Made by a program: the position numbers and the translations under genes
NCBI RefSeq assembly: GCF_019565455.1
Contig: NZ_CP067377.1
Span: 1,302,001 to 1,366,000 of the forward strand
Direction of reading: 5' to 3'
Source: Flavobacterium oreochromis
GTDB taxonomy: Bacteria > Bacteroidota > Bacteroidia > Flavobacteriales > Flavobacteriaceae
Length of the DNA: 64,000 nt
The notes under the pieces: model-generated
What the model was told of the DNA's origin: nothing
The model's database searches: none
What the model saw: only the letters and a program-made list of their open reading frames with translations
Shown here: positions 50,352 through 60,393 of the stretch, one piece after another
How the letters are laid out: each line of letters begins with the position of its first letter
How positions within the stretch are numbered: position 1 is the first letter of the stretch

Positions 50352-51565
50352 ATGTTTGATATCCAAAAAGTTAGAGAAGATTTTCCTATTTTAAAACAAA
50401 AGTAAATGGGAAACCCTTAATATATTTTGATAATGGAGCTACTGCTCAAAAGCCAAAAGTAGTAATAGATGCTATTTCTAAATACTATAACGAAATCAAT
50501 GCTAATATTCATCGTGGAGTACACACTTTGAGTCAATTAGCAACTAATGCTTATGAAGAATCTCGTGATAAAATTCAGACACACATCAATGCAAAACATA
50601 ATTATGAGATTATCTTTACATCAGGAACTACCCAAGGAATTAATTTAGTAGCAAATGGATTTACAACTCTTTTAAATCCTGATGATGAAGTAATTGTTTC
50701 CACATTAGAACATCATAGCAATATAGTACCTTGGCAGATGCTATGTGAGCGTACAGGAGCTAAATTAGTTGTTATTCCAATGAATGAAAAAGGAGAGCTA
50801 ATTTTATCAGAATTTGATAAATTACTTTCTAATAAAACTAAACTAGTTTCCGTTAATCATATTTCAAATGCTTTAGGGACAATAAATCCTATCGAATATA
50901 TTATTCAAAAAGCACATCAAGTAAATGCTGCTGTTTTAATTGATGGAGCTCAAGCTACACCCCATTTAAAACCAGATGTGCAAACTTTAGATTGTGATTT
51001 TTATGTCTTTTCTGGACATAAAATTTGTGGACCAACAGGAGTTGGAATTTTATATGGAAAACAAGAGTGGTTAAATAAGCTTCCTCCTTATATGGGAGGA
51101 GGAGAGATGATAAAAGAAGTAACATTTGAAAAAACTACTTATGCTGAATTACCACATAAGTTTGAAGCTGGAACTCCTAATATAGCTGATGGAATTGTTC
51201 TGGGTATTGCAATTGATTATTTGAATGAAATAGGCTTTGAAAACATCCAGAAACAAGAAAAAGAACTTTTAAGATACGCTACCGAAAAATTATTAGAAAT
51301 AGAAGGTTTAAAAATATTTGGAACAGCAGAAAACAAAACATCTGTAATTTCTTTTAATATTCAAGGGATTCATCCATATGATATTGGCACAATTATAGAT
51401 AAATTAGGTATAGCCGTTCGAACAGGTCATCATTGTACACAACCCATCATGAATTTCTTTGAAATTCCAGGGACTGTAAGAGCAAGTTTCTCTTTTTATA
51501 ATACAAAAGAAGAGATTGATACCTTTGTAGAAGCTGTAAAAAAAGCAAAAATGATGTTATCTTAA
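50352..51565 (+). CDS. sufS: Cysteine desulfurase SufS (one frameshift)
   Basis: PLP enzyme that releases sulfur from cysteine for Fe-S cluster assembly. ATG 50352 reads MFDIQKVREDFPILKQK and stops. One extra A near 50400 restores KQKVNGKPLIYFDNG and 404 aa. The PLP lysine is in SGHKICGPTGVG and the active-site Cys in RTGHHCTQP. First gene of sufS-lipoprotein-sufE-sufT. Confidence 0.94.
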
Positions 51566-51578
51566 AAAAAATAATCAG

Positions 51579-52109
51579 ATGAAAAAAATTGCACTCACCT
51601 TATTTTCAGTTTTTATTTTATTGGTTTCTTGTAAATGCAAAAAAACAACTTTAACCACATCTGGAACAACTGTAGTAACAGATGAAAAAAATAAACCCAT
51701 TGATACCTCTATTAAGTCAGTTGAGAATAGTATAACAAATAAACAGGAAAAAGGAATGTTTGTTGAATATATTGCTAATACAAGAGGTTATTATTTAAAA
51801 ATTAAACTAACTAATGATGCTTTAAGTTATACAGAAAATCGAGAAGAAGAACATCTTAGAGAGATAAAACTAACAAATACACAAATAAATGAGTTGCAAA
51901 ATTTGTTAAGCCAAATTAATTTAAAGGAGTTAAATAAACTAAAAGCTCCTACTCAACTCCGTTATCATGATGGAGCACCTCATGCTGATCTAAAAATAAC
52001 AAAAGACGGTCAAGAATATCAATCAGCAGGTTTTGATCACGGATATCCACCTGTAGAGATTGAAAAATTTGTATCAAAATTAGTTTCTTATATAAAAAGC
52101 AATAATTAA
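51579..52109 (+). CDS. Small lipoprotein of unknown function
   Basis: 176 aa; lipobox LLVSC with Cys18. The remainder is a soluble domain with TELQNLL-like helix and a YHDGAPHADLKI segment. It is inserted between sufS and sufE, 13 bp after sufS and 21 bp before sufE, so co-transcribed. I know no Fe-S role for such a lipoprotein; it may be a passenger. Confidence 0.7.
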   Translation: MKKIALTLFSVFILLVSCKCKKTTLTTSGTTVVTDEKNKPIDTSIKSVENSITNKQEKGMFVEYIANTRGYYLKIKLTNDALSYTENREEEHLREIKLTNTQINELQNLLSQINLKELNKLKAPTQLRYHDGAPHADLKITKDGQEYQSAGFDHGYPPVEIEKFVSKLVSYIKSNN

Positions 52110-52130
52110 CAGAAATAAATTCTATTAAGA

Positions 52131-52550
52131 ATGACCATAGAAGAAATTCAAAATGAAATTGTAGATGAGTTTTCAATGTTTGATGATTGGATGCAACGTT
52201 ATGAATACATAATTGAGCTAGGAAAATCATTACCCCTAATTGAAGAAGAATACAAAACAGAAGAAAATATAATCAAAGGCTGTCAATCTAAAGTATGGGT
52301 TCATGCAGAAGAAAAAGAAGGAAACATTGTTTTTACAGCTGATAGTGATGCTATTTTGACTAAAGGAATTATAGGGATATTAATTAGAACATTTTCTAAT
52401 CAACCCGCACAAGCTATCCTAGATGCTAAAACAGACTTTATAGATGAAATAGGCTTAAAGGAACATTTATCACCCACAAGAGCCAACGGTTTAGTATCAA
52501 TGATTAAACAAATAAAAATGTACGCATTAGCATTTTTGAGTAAAAAATAA
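52131..52550 (+). CDS. sufE: Sulfur acceptor SufE
   Basis: 139 aa. Takes persulfide sulfur from SufS. The acceptor is Cys51 in IIKGCQSKVW. Full length. Same operon as sufS and the small lipoprotein. Confidence 0.93.
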   Translation: MTIEEIQNEIVDEFSMFDDWMQRYEYIIELGKSLPLIEEEYKTEENIIKGCQSKVWVHAEEKEGNIVFTADSDAILTKGIIGILIRTFSNQPAQAILDAKTDFIDEIGLKEHLSPTRANGLVSMIKQIKMYALAFLSKK

Positions 52551-52626
52551 AATTATAGTCATATCTGTAATCATCGTATACAAGTCTTTATTGTGATTCA
52601 AAAAGATGACTCAAAACTGAATAGTA

Positions 52627-52950
52627 ATGGAAGAATTCAACGACAACATTAATCTAGGAGAAGAAGTAGTAAAAGTTTTAAAACGTATTTACGACCCTGA
52701 AATTCCCGTAGATATTTACGAATTAGGCTTAATTTATGATGTTTTTGTTAATGAAGACATGGATGTGAAAATTCTGATGACGTTAACATCACCTAACTGC
52801 CCTGTGGCTGAAACACTCCCTAATGAAGTAAAAGAAAAAATTGAAAAATTAGAAGCGGTTAAATCATGTGAAGTAGAAATTACTTTTGACCCACCTTGGA
52901 GTAAAGATTTAATGAGTGAAGAAGCAAAATTAGAATTAGGAATGCTTTAA
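52627..52950 (+). CDS. MIP18/DUF59 Fe-S assembly factor (SufT-like)
   Basis: 107 aa. The MIP18/DUF59 fold includes the reactive-Cys signature TSPNCPVAETLP and the YDPEIPVDIYELGL segment. SufT-type proteins help in Fe-S maturation and occur in suf operons. It lies 76 bp after sufE. Confidence 0.88.
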   Translation: MEEFNDNINLGEEVVKVLKRIYDPEIPVDIYELGLIYDVFVNEDMDVKILMTLTSPNCPVAETLPNEVKEKIEKLEAVKSCEVEITFDPPWSKDLMSEEAKLELGML

Positions 52951-53021
52951 TCGCACCTTATAAAAAGTCAAAAATATTTAAGCAATATCTTTTGACTTTT
53001 TATCTTTTACATGAAAAAAAT

Positions 53022-53528
53022 ATGGAAGAAATAGTAAATAAAGTAGCTAATAGCTCACTTGAAGTATTTGATCTTGAAGATTTTTACCCAATAGGTACAA
53101 GAACTACTGTTGATATAAGTCAGTGGCTTATAGAAGGTTTTTTATTAAGAGAAAAACAATTTAGAGAAGCCCTAAAAAATCATGATTGGTCACAATATAA
53201 AGATCATTATTGCGCCATTTATTGTAGTTCAGATGCTATTTTACCCACTTGGGCCCCTATATTAGTTGCTTCTTATTTAGATCAATACGCAAAAAAAATT
53301 ATACTTGGAAATATAGAAGAAATTGATATAAATTTATATATAGAAGAAATTCTACGAATCGATTTCAGTAAATACCTTGATAAACCAGTAATTTTGAAAG
53401 GTTGCTCGAAAAAACCTGTTCCGAAAGAAGCATACATCATGGCAATTGCACAATTACAAAAAGTGGCAAAAAGTGTAATGTTTGGTGAAGCCTGTTCAGC
53501 AGTTCCGATTTTTAAGAGAACCAAATAA
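53022..53528 (+). CDS. DUF2480 family protein
   Basis: 168 aa counted from ATG 53022 (MEEIVNKVANSSL). An upstream in-frame ATG at 52992 adds ten residues in a less plausible context. Contains CAIYCSSDAILPTWAP and a C-terminal GEACSAVPIFKR. Bacteroidetes-specific family of unknown function, commonly near suf genes in Flavobacteria (from memory). Confidence 0.8.
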   Translation: MEEIVNKVANSSLEVFDLEDFYPIGTRTTVDISQWLIEGFLLREKQFREALKNHDWSQYKDHYCAIYCSSDAILPTWAPILVASYLDQYAKKIILGNIEEIDINLYIEEILRIDFSKYLDKPVILKGCSKKPVPKEAYIMAIAQLQKVAKSVMFGEACSAVPIFKRTK

Positions 53529-53539
53529 ACATTTACATT

Positions 53540-54430
53540 ATGAGAAAATCAATTTTATGTTTGGCTATTTTAGCATGTCAAACTTTGCTTAATGCACAAA
53601 CAACTGAAGGAGAATTAATAAAAAGAACTTCAGAAACAGAAAAAAAAGCACAAGACACAACGAGTGTAGGCTGGAAAAAAGGAGGTAATTTTAATTTCTT
53701 ATTTAACCAATCAGCATTCAATGATAAATGGCGTGCTGGAGGAACTTCTAGTATTGCAGGTAATATTAATATTAATTATGACTTCAATTATAAATCAAAA
53801 GACCTAATTTGGGATAATAAAATCATTGTTGCTTACGGTTTAACAAAACTAAAAGATGCTCCTATTCGTAAATCTGATGATCGATTATTATATAACTCAG
53901 TATTAGGAAAAAGAGCAAAAGGATATTGGTTTTATTCCGCTTTCTTAGATTTTAAAACACAAATGGATTCTGGTTTTGATACGAACGGAAACAAAATATC
54001 TCATTTTTTCTCGCCAGCTTATTTACAATTAGGACCTGGTATGATGTGGAAAAAACATGAAAATTTTAAATTTAATATAGCTCCTGCAACCGCTCGTTTA
54101 GTTTTAGTTCATTCACATTTTACTGAAAATGGCACTTCTTTTGGCGTGGAACAAGGAAAATCTGTTCGTTTTGAGTTTGGTGCGGGTTTACAAGGCTACT
54201 ACAAATTTAAACTAATGGATAATGTTACGTGGGAAAACATTTTAAACTTATACGCTAACTATTTAGATAAACCACAAAATGTAGATATTGATTACCAAGC
54301 AAACGTAGTAATGAAAATTAATAAATATATATCTACTAATTTAGCTTTTCAAGCTATTTATGATGATAATGCTGTTGCTGCTTTTCAAATTAGAGAAGTA
54401 TTTGGTCTAGGATTTAATTATGGCTTTTAA
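53540..54430 (+). CDS. DUF3078 outer-membrane-type protein
   Basis: 296 aa. Signal peptide (cut after LLNAQ) then a predicted beta-barrel: GGNFNFLFNQSAFNDKWRAGG is the family signature and the protein ends in GLGFNYGF. Function unknown. It follows the DUF2480 gene by 11 bp, so probably the same transcript. Confidence 0.82.
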   Translation: MRKSILCLAILACQTLLNAQTTEGELIKRTSETEKKAQDTTSVGWKKGGNFNFLFNQSAFNDKWRAGGTSSIAGNININYDFNYKSKDLIWDNKIIVAYGLTKLKDAPIRKSDDRLLYNSVLGKRAKGYWFYSAFLDFKTQMDSGFDTNGNKISHFFSPAYLQLGPGMMWKKHENFKFNIAPATARLVLVHSHFTENGTSFGVEQGKSVRFEFGAGLQGYYKFKLMDNVTWENILNLYANYLDKPQNVDIDYQANVVMKINKYISTNLAFQAIYDDNAVAAFQIREVFGLGFNYGF

Positions 54431-54464
54431 TAAAAATTTTTAATAGCACACATAAAATTTTATG

Positions 54465-54564
54465 AAGGTGTCCAGAAAAATAAATCCTTCTTGTTTTAGT
54501 AAAAAGAACAGATTCTTCAAGAATCATAAACTAGATGTTGATTTTTTACTTTTTGGACACCCTC
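54465..54564. repeat. 100-bp dispersed inverted-repeat element
   Basis: Ends AAGGTGTCCAGAAAAA and TTTTTGGACACCCT are imperfect inverted repeats of about 16-20 bp. The right arm contains GTTGATTTTTTACTTTT, shared with the element in array unit 6. Non-coding, and could act as a transcription terminator. Confidence 0.5.
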
Positions 54565-54786
54565 ATTTAATCACTTATATTCTCAATACAATCTCAAAAG
54601 TTTATTTTACAAATACTTAGTGCATTATTACTAATTAAGAAAAAGAGTATCATTCAGAATTACCCCCTATATAAAAATTTCCTATCTATAAAAAAAGATT
54701 GAAAAATAAGGAGTTAAAAGCCTAATGCAATCTGTTCATTTAAATAAAGAATATTATCAAAATATAGTATGAGTATGTGTTTTTCC

Positions 54787-54794
54787 TATTTTTG
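54787..54794 (+). promoter_or_regulatory. -7 box TATTTTTG for bioD
   Basis: Perfect TAnnTTTG, 20 bp upstream of ATG 54815. Confidence 0.55.
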
Positions 54795-54814
54795 TAATAA
54801 AAAAATGTTATAAA

Positions 54815-55431
54815 ATGAAAATTTTTGTTGCAGGTATAGGGACTGATGTAGGGAAAACAGTTGCATCAGCTATTATTACACAAGCATTAGAAGCAGATTA
54901 TTGGAAACCTATTCAAGCAGGTGATTTAGATAATTCAGATAGCCATAAAATAAAAATAAGAGTTGCAAATCCTAAGTTAAAAATACACCCTAATGCTTAC
55001 GCATTAAATACTCCTGCCAGCCCACATCTTGCAGCTACAATTGATAATGTTGTAATAGATTTAAAAAAATTGTAGAACCCTTAACAGATAACCATTTAGT
55101 AATTGAAGGTGCTGGAGGAATTTTAGTTCCGTTAAACGAGTCAGATTACGTTATTGATTTAATTAAGCCTGATTATAAAGTGGTTGTGGTTTCTAGACAT
55201 TATTTAGGGAGTATTAATCATACCTTAATGACTTTAGAATTGTTTAAAACTAGAAATATAAAAGTTGCAGGAATTATTTTTTCAGGAGATGAAAACCCTC
55301 CAACAGAAACCATTATTCTGAATAAATCAAATCTACAAATGATAGGACGTATAGAGAACGAACCGTATTTTGATGAAAATGTAATTTCCTATTATGCTGA
55401 TAAATTCCGAGATCATTTATTAAAACTATAA
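54815..55431 (+). CDS. bioD: Dethiobiotin synthetase (one frameshift)
   Basis: ATP-dependent closure of the ureido ring in biotin synthesis. Walker A GIGTDVGKT. The frame breaks near 55066 in an A7 run; one extra A reads DLKKIVEPLTDN and gives 205 aa. EGAGGILVPL and the nucleotide motif follow. Upstream of bioA by 52 bp, probably one operon. Confidence 0.92.
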
Positions 55432-55483
55432 GATTTTTTAAAATTAAAAGATACTTATCTATTGAGTTAAATAAAATAATTTT

Positions 55484-56755
55484 ATGACTTTATCTGAAAA
55501 AGACCAACTATATAATTGGCACCCTTACACACAACATCAAACAATAGGAACGTTACCAGCTATAGTAAAAGGAAAAGATGCCCTATTGTGGGATCAGCAA
55601 AACAAAGAATATATAGATGCTATAGCTTCTTGGTGGGTAAATCCTTTTGGTCATTCAAATGAATTTATTGCAAAAGCTATTTATGATCAATTAATTACTT
55701 TAGAACACGTTCTATTTGGAGGTTTTACACATAATAAGGCAGTAGAACTAGCTGAAAAATTAGTTGAAATATTACCACCCAACCAAAAAAAATTTTTCTA
55801 TTCAGACAATGGATCAACAGCTGTTGAAATAGCTATAAAAGCTTCTTTTCAATATTTTTTTAATAAAGGAATTAAAAAAGATACAATAATAGCTTTTGAA
55901 GACGCTTTTCATGGCGATACTTTTGGTGCTATGGCAGTAAGCGGAATAGGGTTATTTACAGAAGCTTTTCAGGATTCATTAATAAAAGTTATTAGAATTC
56001 CCGTTCCAATAAAAGGAAAAGAAGAAATTTCTAAAAAAGCAATTCAAAAAGCCTTACAAGAGCATCAAGTTGCAGCATTTATTTTTGAACCCCTAGTTCT
56101 AGGAGCGGCAGGAATGATTATGTATGAGCCAGCTATTTTAGATGAATTAATTACAATTTGTAAAAATAATTCAGTATTTACTATAGCTGATGAAGTTATG
56201 ACTGGTTTTGGCAAAACAGGACTACTTTTTGCCTGTCATTATCTTAAAGAAAATCCTGATATGATGTGTTTGTCTAAAGCATTAACAGGAGGGACAATTC
56301 CTATGGCTATTACTTCCTTTACGGATGTTATTTTTAATGGTTTCAAAAATGAATCCGTTAATCATGCTTTTTTTCATGGACATACTTTTACGGCTAATCC
56401 AACAGGTTGTGCTGCAGCTTTAGCTAGTATTCAGTTATTACAAAGAGATGAAACGCAAAAGAATATTTATAGAATTCATCAACAACATTTACTTTTTCAA
56501 TCAAAAATTAAGCTACATCCAAAAGTAAAAACCTCTAGAGTAAAAGGAGTAATTTTTGCACTAGAAGTTGTTACAAATCAAGAAATCTCTTATTACGGAT
56601 CTATTCGTAATAAATTATACAATTTTTTTATTGAAAAAGGGATTATACTTCGTCCAGTAGGAAATATTATTTATATATTACCTCCTTATATTATAACAGA
56701 TCAACAGTTAGAAAAAATATATAGCACGATTGAAGAGGCATTGTCAATCATTTAA
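55484..56755 (+). CDS. bioA: Adenosylmethionine-8-amino-7-oxononanoate aminotransferase
   Basis: PLP transaminase converting KAPA to DAPA. 423 aa. NWHPYTQH at the N-terminus and the SWWVNPFGHS motif are typical of BioA. The PLP lysine is in CLSKALTGG and the SAM-specific region in HGHTFTANPTGCAAA. No frame break. bioB and bioF are not in this window. Confidence 0.94.
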   Translation: MTLSEKDQLYNWHPYTQHQTIGTLPAIVKGKDALLWDQQNKEYIDAIASWWVNPFGHSNEFIAKAIYDQLITLEHVLFGGFTHNKAVELAEKLVEILPPNQKKFFYSDNGSTAVEIAIKASFQYFFNKGIKKDTIIAFEDAFHGDTFGAMAVSGIGLFTEAFQDSLIKVIRIPVPIKGKEEISKKAIQKALQEHQVAAFIFEPLVLGAAGMIMYEPAILDELITICKNNSVFTIADEVMTGFGKTGLLFACHYLKENPDMMCLSKALTGGTIPMAITSFTDVIFNGFKNESVNHAFFHGHTFTANPTGCAAALASIQLLQRDETQKNIYRIHQQHLLFQSKIKLHPKVKTSRVKGVIFALEVVTNQEISYYGSIRNKLYNFFIEKGIILRPVGNIIYILPPYIITDQQLEKIYSTIEEALSII

Positions 56756-57020
56756 TAAAACTCTTTTGTTAAATTTTTTAAAGAAAATGATTTACATTAA
56801 TTTAAAAAATTTATTTGATAACATTCAAAATATAAGCAAGGAGTGTCCTAAGATTGTAAAAATAGGAAATATCTGTTAAAAAAATATAAAATTATCTTAA
56901 AAAAATGATTTTAGGCAATTGGATTTAAAAAAATGTTGTAGATTTATCATAAGCCATCATGTTAAATAATATTTACTATACAACTAAAGGTTTTAAAAAA
57001 TAAAAGGTACTTTTTATTAC

Positions 57021-57051
57021 TTGCTCCTTTTTTAAAAGGAGCAATCTTTTT
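57021..57051 (+). terminator. Orphan intrinsic-terminator-like hairpin
   Basis: 11-bp perfect stem TTGCTCCTTTT/AAAAGGAGCAA followed by TCTTTTTATT. Its source transcript is not clear. Confidence 0.6.
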
Positions 57052-57282
57052 ATTAAAGATCTACTATTTATATTCAGGAGTCATCAAAAAATCTTTTAAT
57101 AGTATTAATTTCTAAAAGATTTAGAAATAAAGAAAATTCTGTATAAATTTTAAAATTACTGATCAAGTACAACCGCATATAAAGAGATAGCTAAAAAATA
57201 AGAAATCTATCTTATCGGTTCTTAATTTGTCTTTTGTCGATATTTTTTAACGATAAATATTAATGCTTTTTTAAAAAAGATT

Positions 57283-57290
57283 TACCTTTG
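57283..57290 (+). promoter_or_regulatory. -7 box TACCTTTG for the IPExxxVDY-pyk operon
   Basis: Perfect TAnnTTTG. Start point near 57297 rules out the ORF start at 57288 and leaves ATG 57309 with a leader of about 12 nt. Confidence 0.65.
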
Positions 57291-57308
57291 TTTTCAATGT
57301 TGAATAGT

Positions 57309-57793
57309 ATGACAAAACTTAAACATCAAATTCATCTTGGGGATTTTGATCAGGTAGATTACGACCTACTTGCTATTCATACTACTTTAGAAGATTATAG
57401 ATTGGCTTATAAGATCAATCAAAATTTAGGAATTTTACTTTTCAAAAATGAGAATGAAATTCGGTCGAAATCAATAAACAATTAGCTACTTTTTCTAGAT
57501 TTACATATGAAGATGATGAAACAATGATGACTTGGGATCTAATACAAAATAAGCAAGAGATAGAACTTCCCCCTTCAATTATAGGAAATTCATTATTTCA
57601 AGAAAACAGTATAACAACTCAGGTAAATTTGGTAACAGATTTAAAAAAAGTTGATTTCGTATTAAAAATTGAACATGATGAACAAATAGAATTAAAAGAA
57701 ATAATTTATAAGTTAAACAAAATTGATTTGATTTCAGCTGTTTACGAAGTAAATCCGAATGAAATTAAATCTAAAAATAATTTGATATTTTAA
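57309..57793 (+). CDS. IPExxxVDY family protein (one frameshift)
   Basis: 161 aa after correction, Bacteroidetes-specific family of unknown function. The start at ATG 57309 (MTKLKHQIHLGDFDQVDYDL) is set by the -7 box at 57283-57290. The frame breaks near 57462; one missing base restores VEINKQLATFSRFTYEDDE and joins the second half. In Flavobacteria this gene normally precedes pyk, as here (2-bp spacing). Confidence 0.8.
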
Positions 57794-57795
57794 GA

Positions 57796-59228
57796 ATGCG
57801 TACACAAAAAAAAACAAAGATAGTAGCAACTTTAGGCCCAGCCTGTAGTTCGAAAGAAGTGATTAAAAAAATGATGGATGCCGGGGCAGATGTATTTCGT
57901 ATCAATTTTTCCCATGCAGACTATACAGATGTTGCAGAACGCATACGTATTATTCGAGAATTAAACGAAGAATATGGTTATACTACCGCTATATTAGCTG
58001 ATTTACAAGGACCTAAATTACGTGTGGGCGTAATGAAAGAAGATGTGGTTGTAAATGAAGGTGATTTAGTAACCTTTCAAACAGTAGAAGATGTACCAGG
58101 AACACCGGATAATATATATATGACCTATAAGGCATTCCCTAAAGATGTAAATCCTGGAGAACGTATTTTATTAGATGATGGGAAACTCATTTTTGAAGCA
58201 GTATCAAGTAATATTGAAACCAGTAGAGTAGTTTGTAAAGTAATACAAGGAGGTCCATTAAAATCTAAAAAAGGAGTTAATCTACCCAATACAAAAGTAT
58301 CATTGCCAGCCCTTACTGAAAAAGATATTCGAGATGCTTTATTTGCAATTGAAAGTAAAGTAGATTGGATTGCATTATCTTTTGTCAGAACTCCAGAAGA
58401 TCTTAAAGATCTTAAAGAATTAATAGAAGAAAATTCAGATCATAAAATTCCAGTTATTGCTAAGATAGAAAAACCAGAAGCTATTGAAAATTTAGACAAA
58501 TTAGTAGCTCATTGTGATGGTTTTATGGTAGCGCGTGGTGACTTAGGAGTAGAAATGCCAGCACATGAAGTTCCATTAATTCAAAAAAACTTATTAACCG
58601 TGCTAAGTTAGCTCGTATTCCTGTTATTGTAGCAACTCAAATGATGGAAACTATGATTACCAGTCTTACGCCTACTCGTGCAGAAGTAAATGATGTAGCT
58701 AACTCTGTAATGGATGGTGCAGATGCCGTAATGCTATCAGGAGAAACATCAGTAGGTAATTATCCAGTGCAAGTAATTGAAAAAATGGCTCAAATTATTG
58801 AAGCAGTTGAGGATTCACCACTAATACACGTACCACAAAAACAACCACAAGTAAAAACAAATCGTTTTATAACAAAACATATTTGTTATCATGCAGCTAT
58901 TTTAGCTGGCGATATAGAAGCTAAAGCTATTACAACATTAACTAATAGTGGTTATACAGCCTTTCAGGTTTCAGCATGGAGACCTAACGCACATGTTTTA
59001 GTATTTACATCCAATCCGCGCATTCTAACACAATTAAACTTATTGTGGGGGGTTCATGCTTTTATGTATGATAAATTTGTTAGTACAGATGATACCATAG
59101 ATGATATTAATAAAATAGCGGTAGAAAAAGGATTTGTAACCCAAGGGGATATTTTAGTGAATTTAGCAGCTATGCCTGTTGTTGCAAAAGGGATGGTAAA
59201 CACATTAAGGATTTCAGAAATAGAATAA
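57796..59228 (+). CDS. pyk: Pyruvate kinase (one frameshift)
   Basis: Last step of glycolysis, ATP-forming. 477 aa after correction. The motifs KIEKPEAIENLD (catalytic Lys) and MVARGDLGVEMP (Mg-binding Glu/Asp) are clear. The frame breaks near 58587 in an A7 run; one extra A reads QKKLINRAKLARIPV and rejoins MMETMITS. A C-terminal regulatory domain follows. Confidence 0.95.
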
Positions 59229-59233
59229 AAAAC

Positions 59234-60310
59234 TTAAAAATCAAACCGTAGTTGTACTACTACGGTTTTTTTTATTTCTGTATTTAAGTTAGAAAGCGAA
59301 ATTCCTAATAAACGAACAGAATCTTTCATCCGATCCTGATAAAGTAGTTCTTTAGCTGTTTCTAATAGTAAATTTCGATCTGTGATAAAATACGGAAGTG
59401 TTTTACTCCTAGTTTGTTGGGTAAAATCAGAGTATTTTATTTTAAGAGTTACTGTTTTGCCTGATAATTTGTGTTTTTGTAATCTTTTAGATAATTCATC
59501 AGCAATACGTTCTAATTTTTCTTCCATAAAGATTTCAGAAGTCAAATTAGTATAAAAAGTGTGTTCCGCTGCAACTGATTTAGAAGTTCTATTGGGTTTA
59601 ACAGGGCTATTAGAAATACCTCTAACAAGATAATAATAATGTTTGCCACTCTTTCCAAAATATTCTTCTAGATATGCTAATGTTTTAGATTTTAGATCTT
59701 CGCCTGTATAAATGCCTAATTGATACATTTTTTCAGTTGTAACCTTTCCTATGCCATAAAATTTTTTAATATCTAAACTTTCTAAAAAAGCAGTTACTTC
59801 ATTAGGATGAATGGTTTTTTGACCATTGGGTTTATTATAATCAGATGCTATCTTTGCGACAAATTTATTAATAGAAATACCTGCTGAAGCAGTTAGACCA
59901 ATTTCATCAAATATACGTTGTCTAATTTCTGATGCAATAAGAGTTGCGCTAGGATTATTTTTCTTGTTTTGACTTACATCTAAATAAGCCTCGTCTAAAG
60001 AAAGAGGCTCTACAAGATCTGTATATTCATAAAATATTTTTCGAATTTTCAGAGAAATTTCTCTGTATCGTTCAAATCGTGGTTTTATAAAGATTAAGTT
60101 AGGACATAGGCGTTTCGCTTGCATACCAGTCATAGCACTTCGTACTCCAAATTTTCGAGCTTCATAACTTGCAGCAGATACTACACCTCTTATTTCGCTT
60201 CCTCCTACGGCTATAGGTAATCCTATTAGTTCAGGATGATCCATTTGTTCTACTGACGCATAAAACGCATCCATATCTATATGAATTATTTTGCGAATAA
60301 GACTTTCCAT
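59234..60310 (-). CDS. dinB: DNA polymerase IV
   Basis: Y-family translesion polymerase, 358 aa. HIDMDAFYASVEQ is the first catalytic motif and SLDEAYLD the second. The C-terminal little finger ends VVVQLRFDF. No clamp-binding motif beyond the last ~10 residues is obvious. Convergent with pyk, with their shared hairpin lying inside the dinB 3' coding region. Confidence 0.93.
   Translation of the reverse strand: MESLIRKIIHIDMDAFYASVEQMDHPELIGLPIAVGGSEIRGVVSAASYEARKFGVRSAMTGMQAKRLCPNLIFIKPRFERYREISLKIRKIFYEYTDLVEPLSLDEAYLDVSQNKKNNPSATLIASEIRQRIFDEIGLTASAGISINKFVAKIASDYNKPNGQKTIHPNEVTAFLESLDIKKFYGIGKVTTEKMYQLGIYTGEDLKSKTLAYLEEYFGKSGKHYYYLVRGISNSPVKPNRTSKSVAAEHTFYTNLTSEIFMEEKLERIADELSKRLQKHKLSGKTVTLKIKYSDFTQQTRSKTLPYFITDRNLLLETAKELLYQDRMKDSVRLLGISLSNLNTEIKKTVVVQLRFDF
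59243..59273. terminator. Bidirectional terminator overlapping the dinB 3' coding end
   Basis: AAACCGTAGT/ACTACGGTTT stem followed by T5-8. It lies in the last ~13 codons of dinB (encoding VVVQLRF), so the hairpin constrains coding sequence. Confidence 0.75.
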
Positions 60311-60393
60311 TCTGTAAAATTACTAATGTTTTAGTAAAAGTGTACAGGTTTTAAAAACTTAGAGTATCTTCGCTTAGTTATTTAAAAAAAAAT

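Larger units (their letters stand above)
54431..54814. other. 384-bp gap holding a dispersed inverted-repeat element and the bioD promoter
   Basis: Contains the element at 54465-54564 and the -7 box at 54787-54794; otherwise AT-rich with no ORF. Confidence 0.6.
56756..57308. other. 553-bp gene-free region with an orphan terminator-like hairpin
   Basis: No ORF above 15 codons that I trust. The hairpin at 57021-57051 is 265 bp after the bioA stop, too far to be an obvious bioA terminator. The region before it could hold an unannotated small RNA. The -7 box for the next gene is at 57283-57290. Confidence 0.45.
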
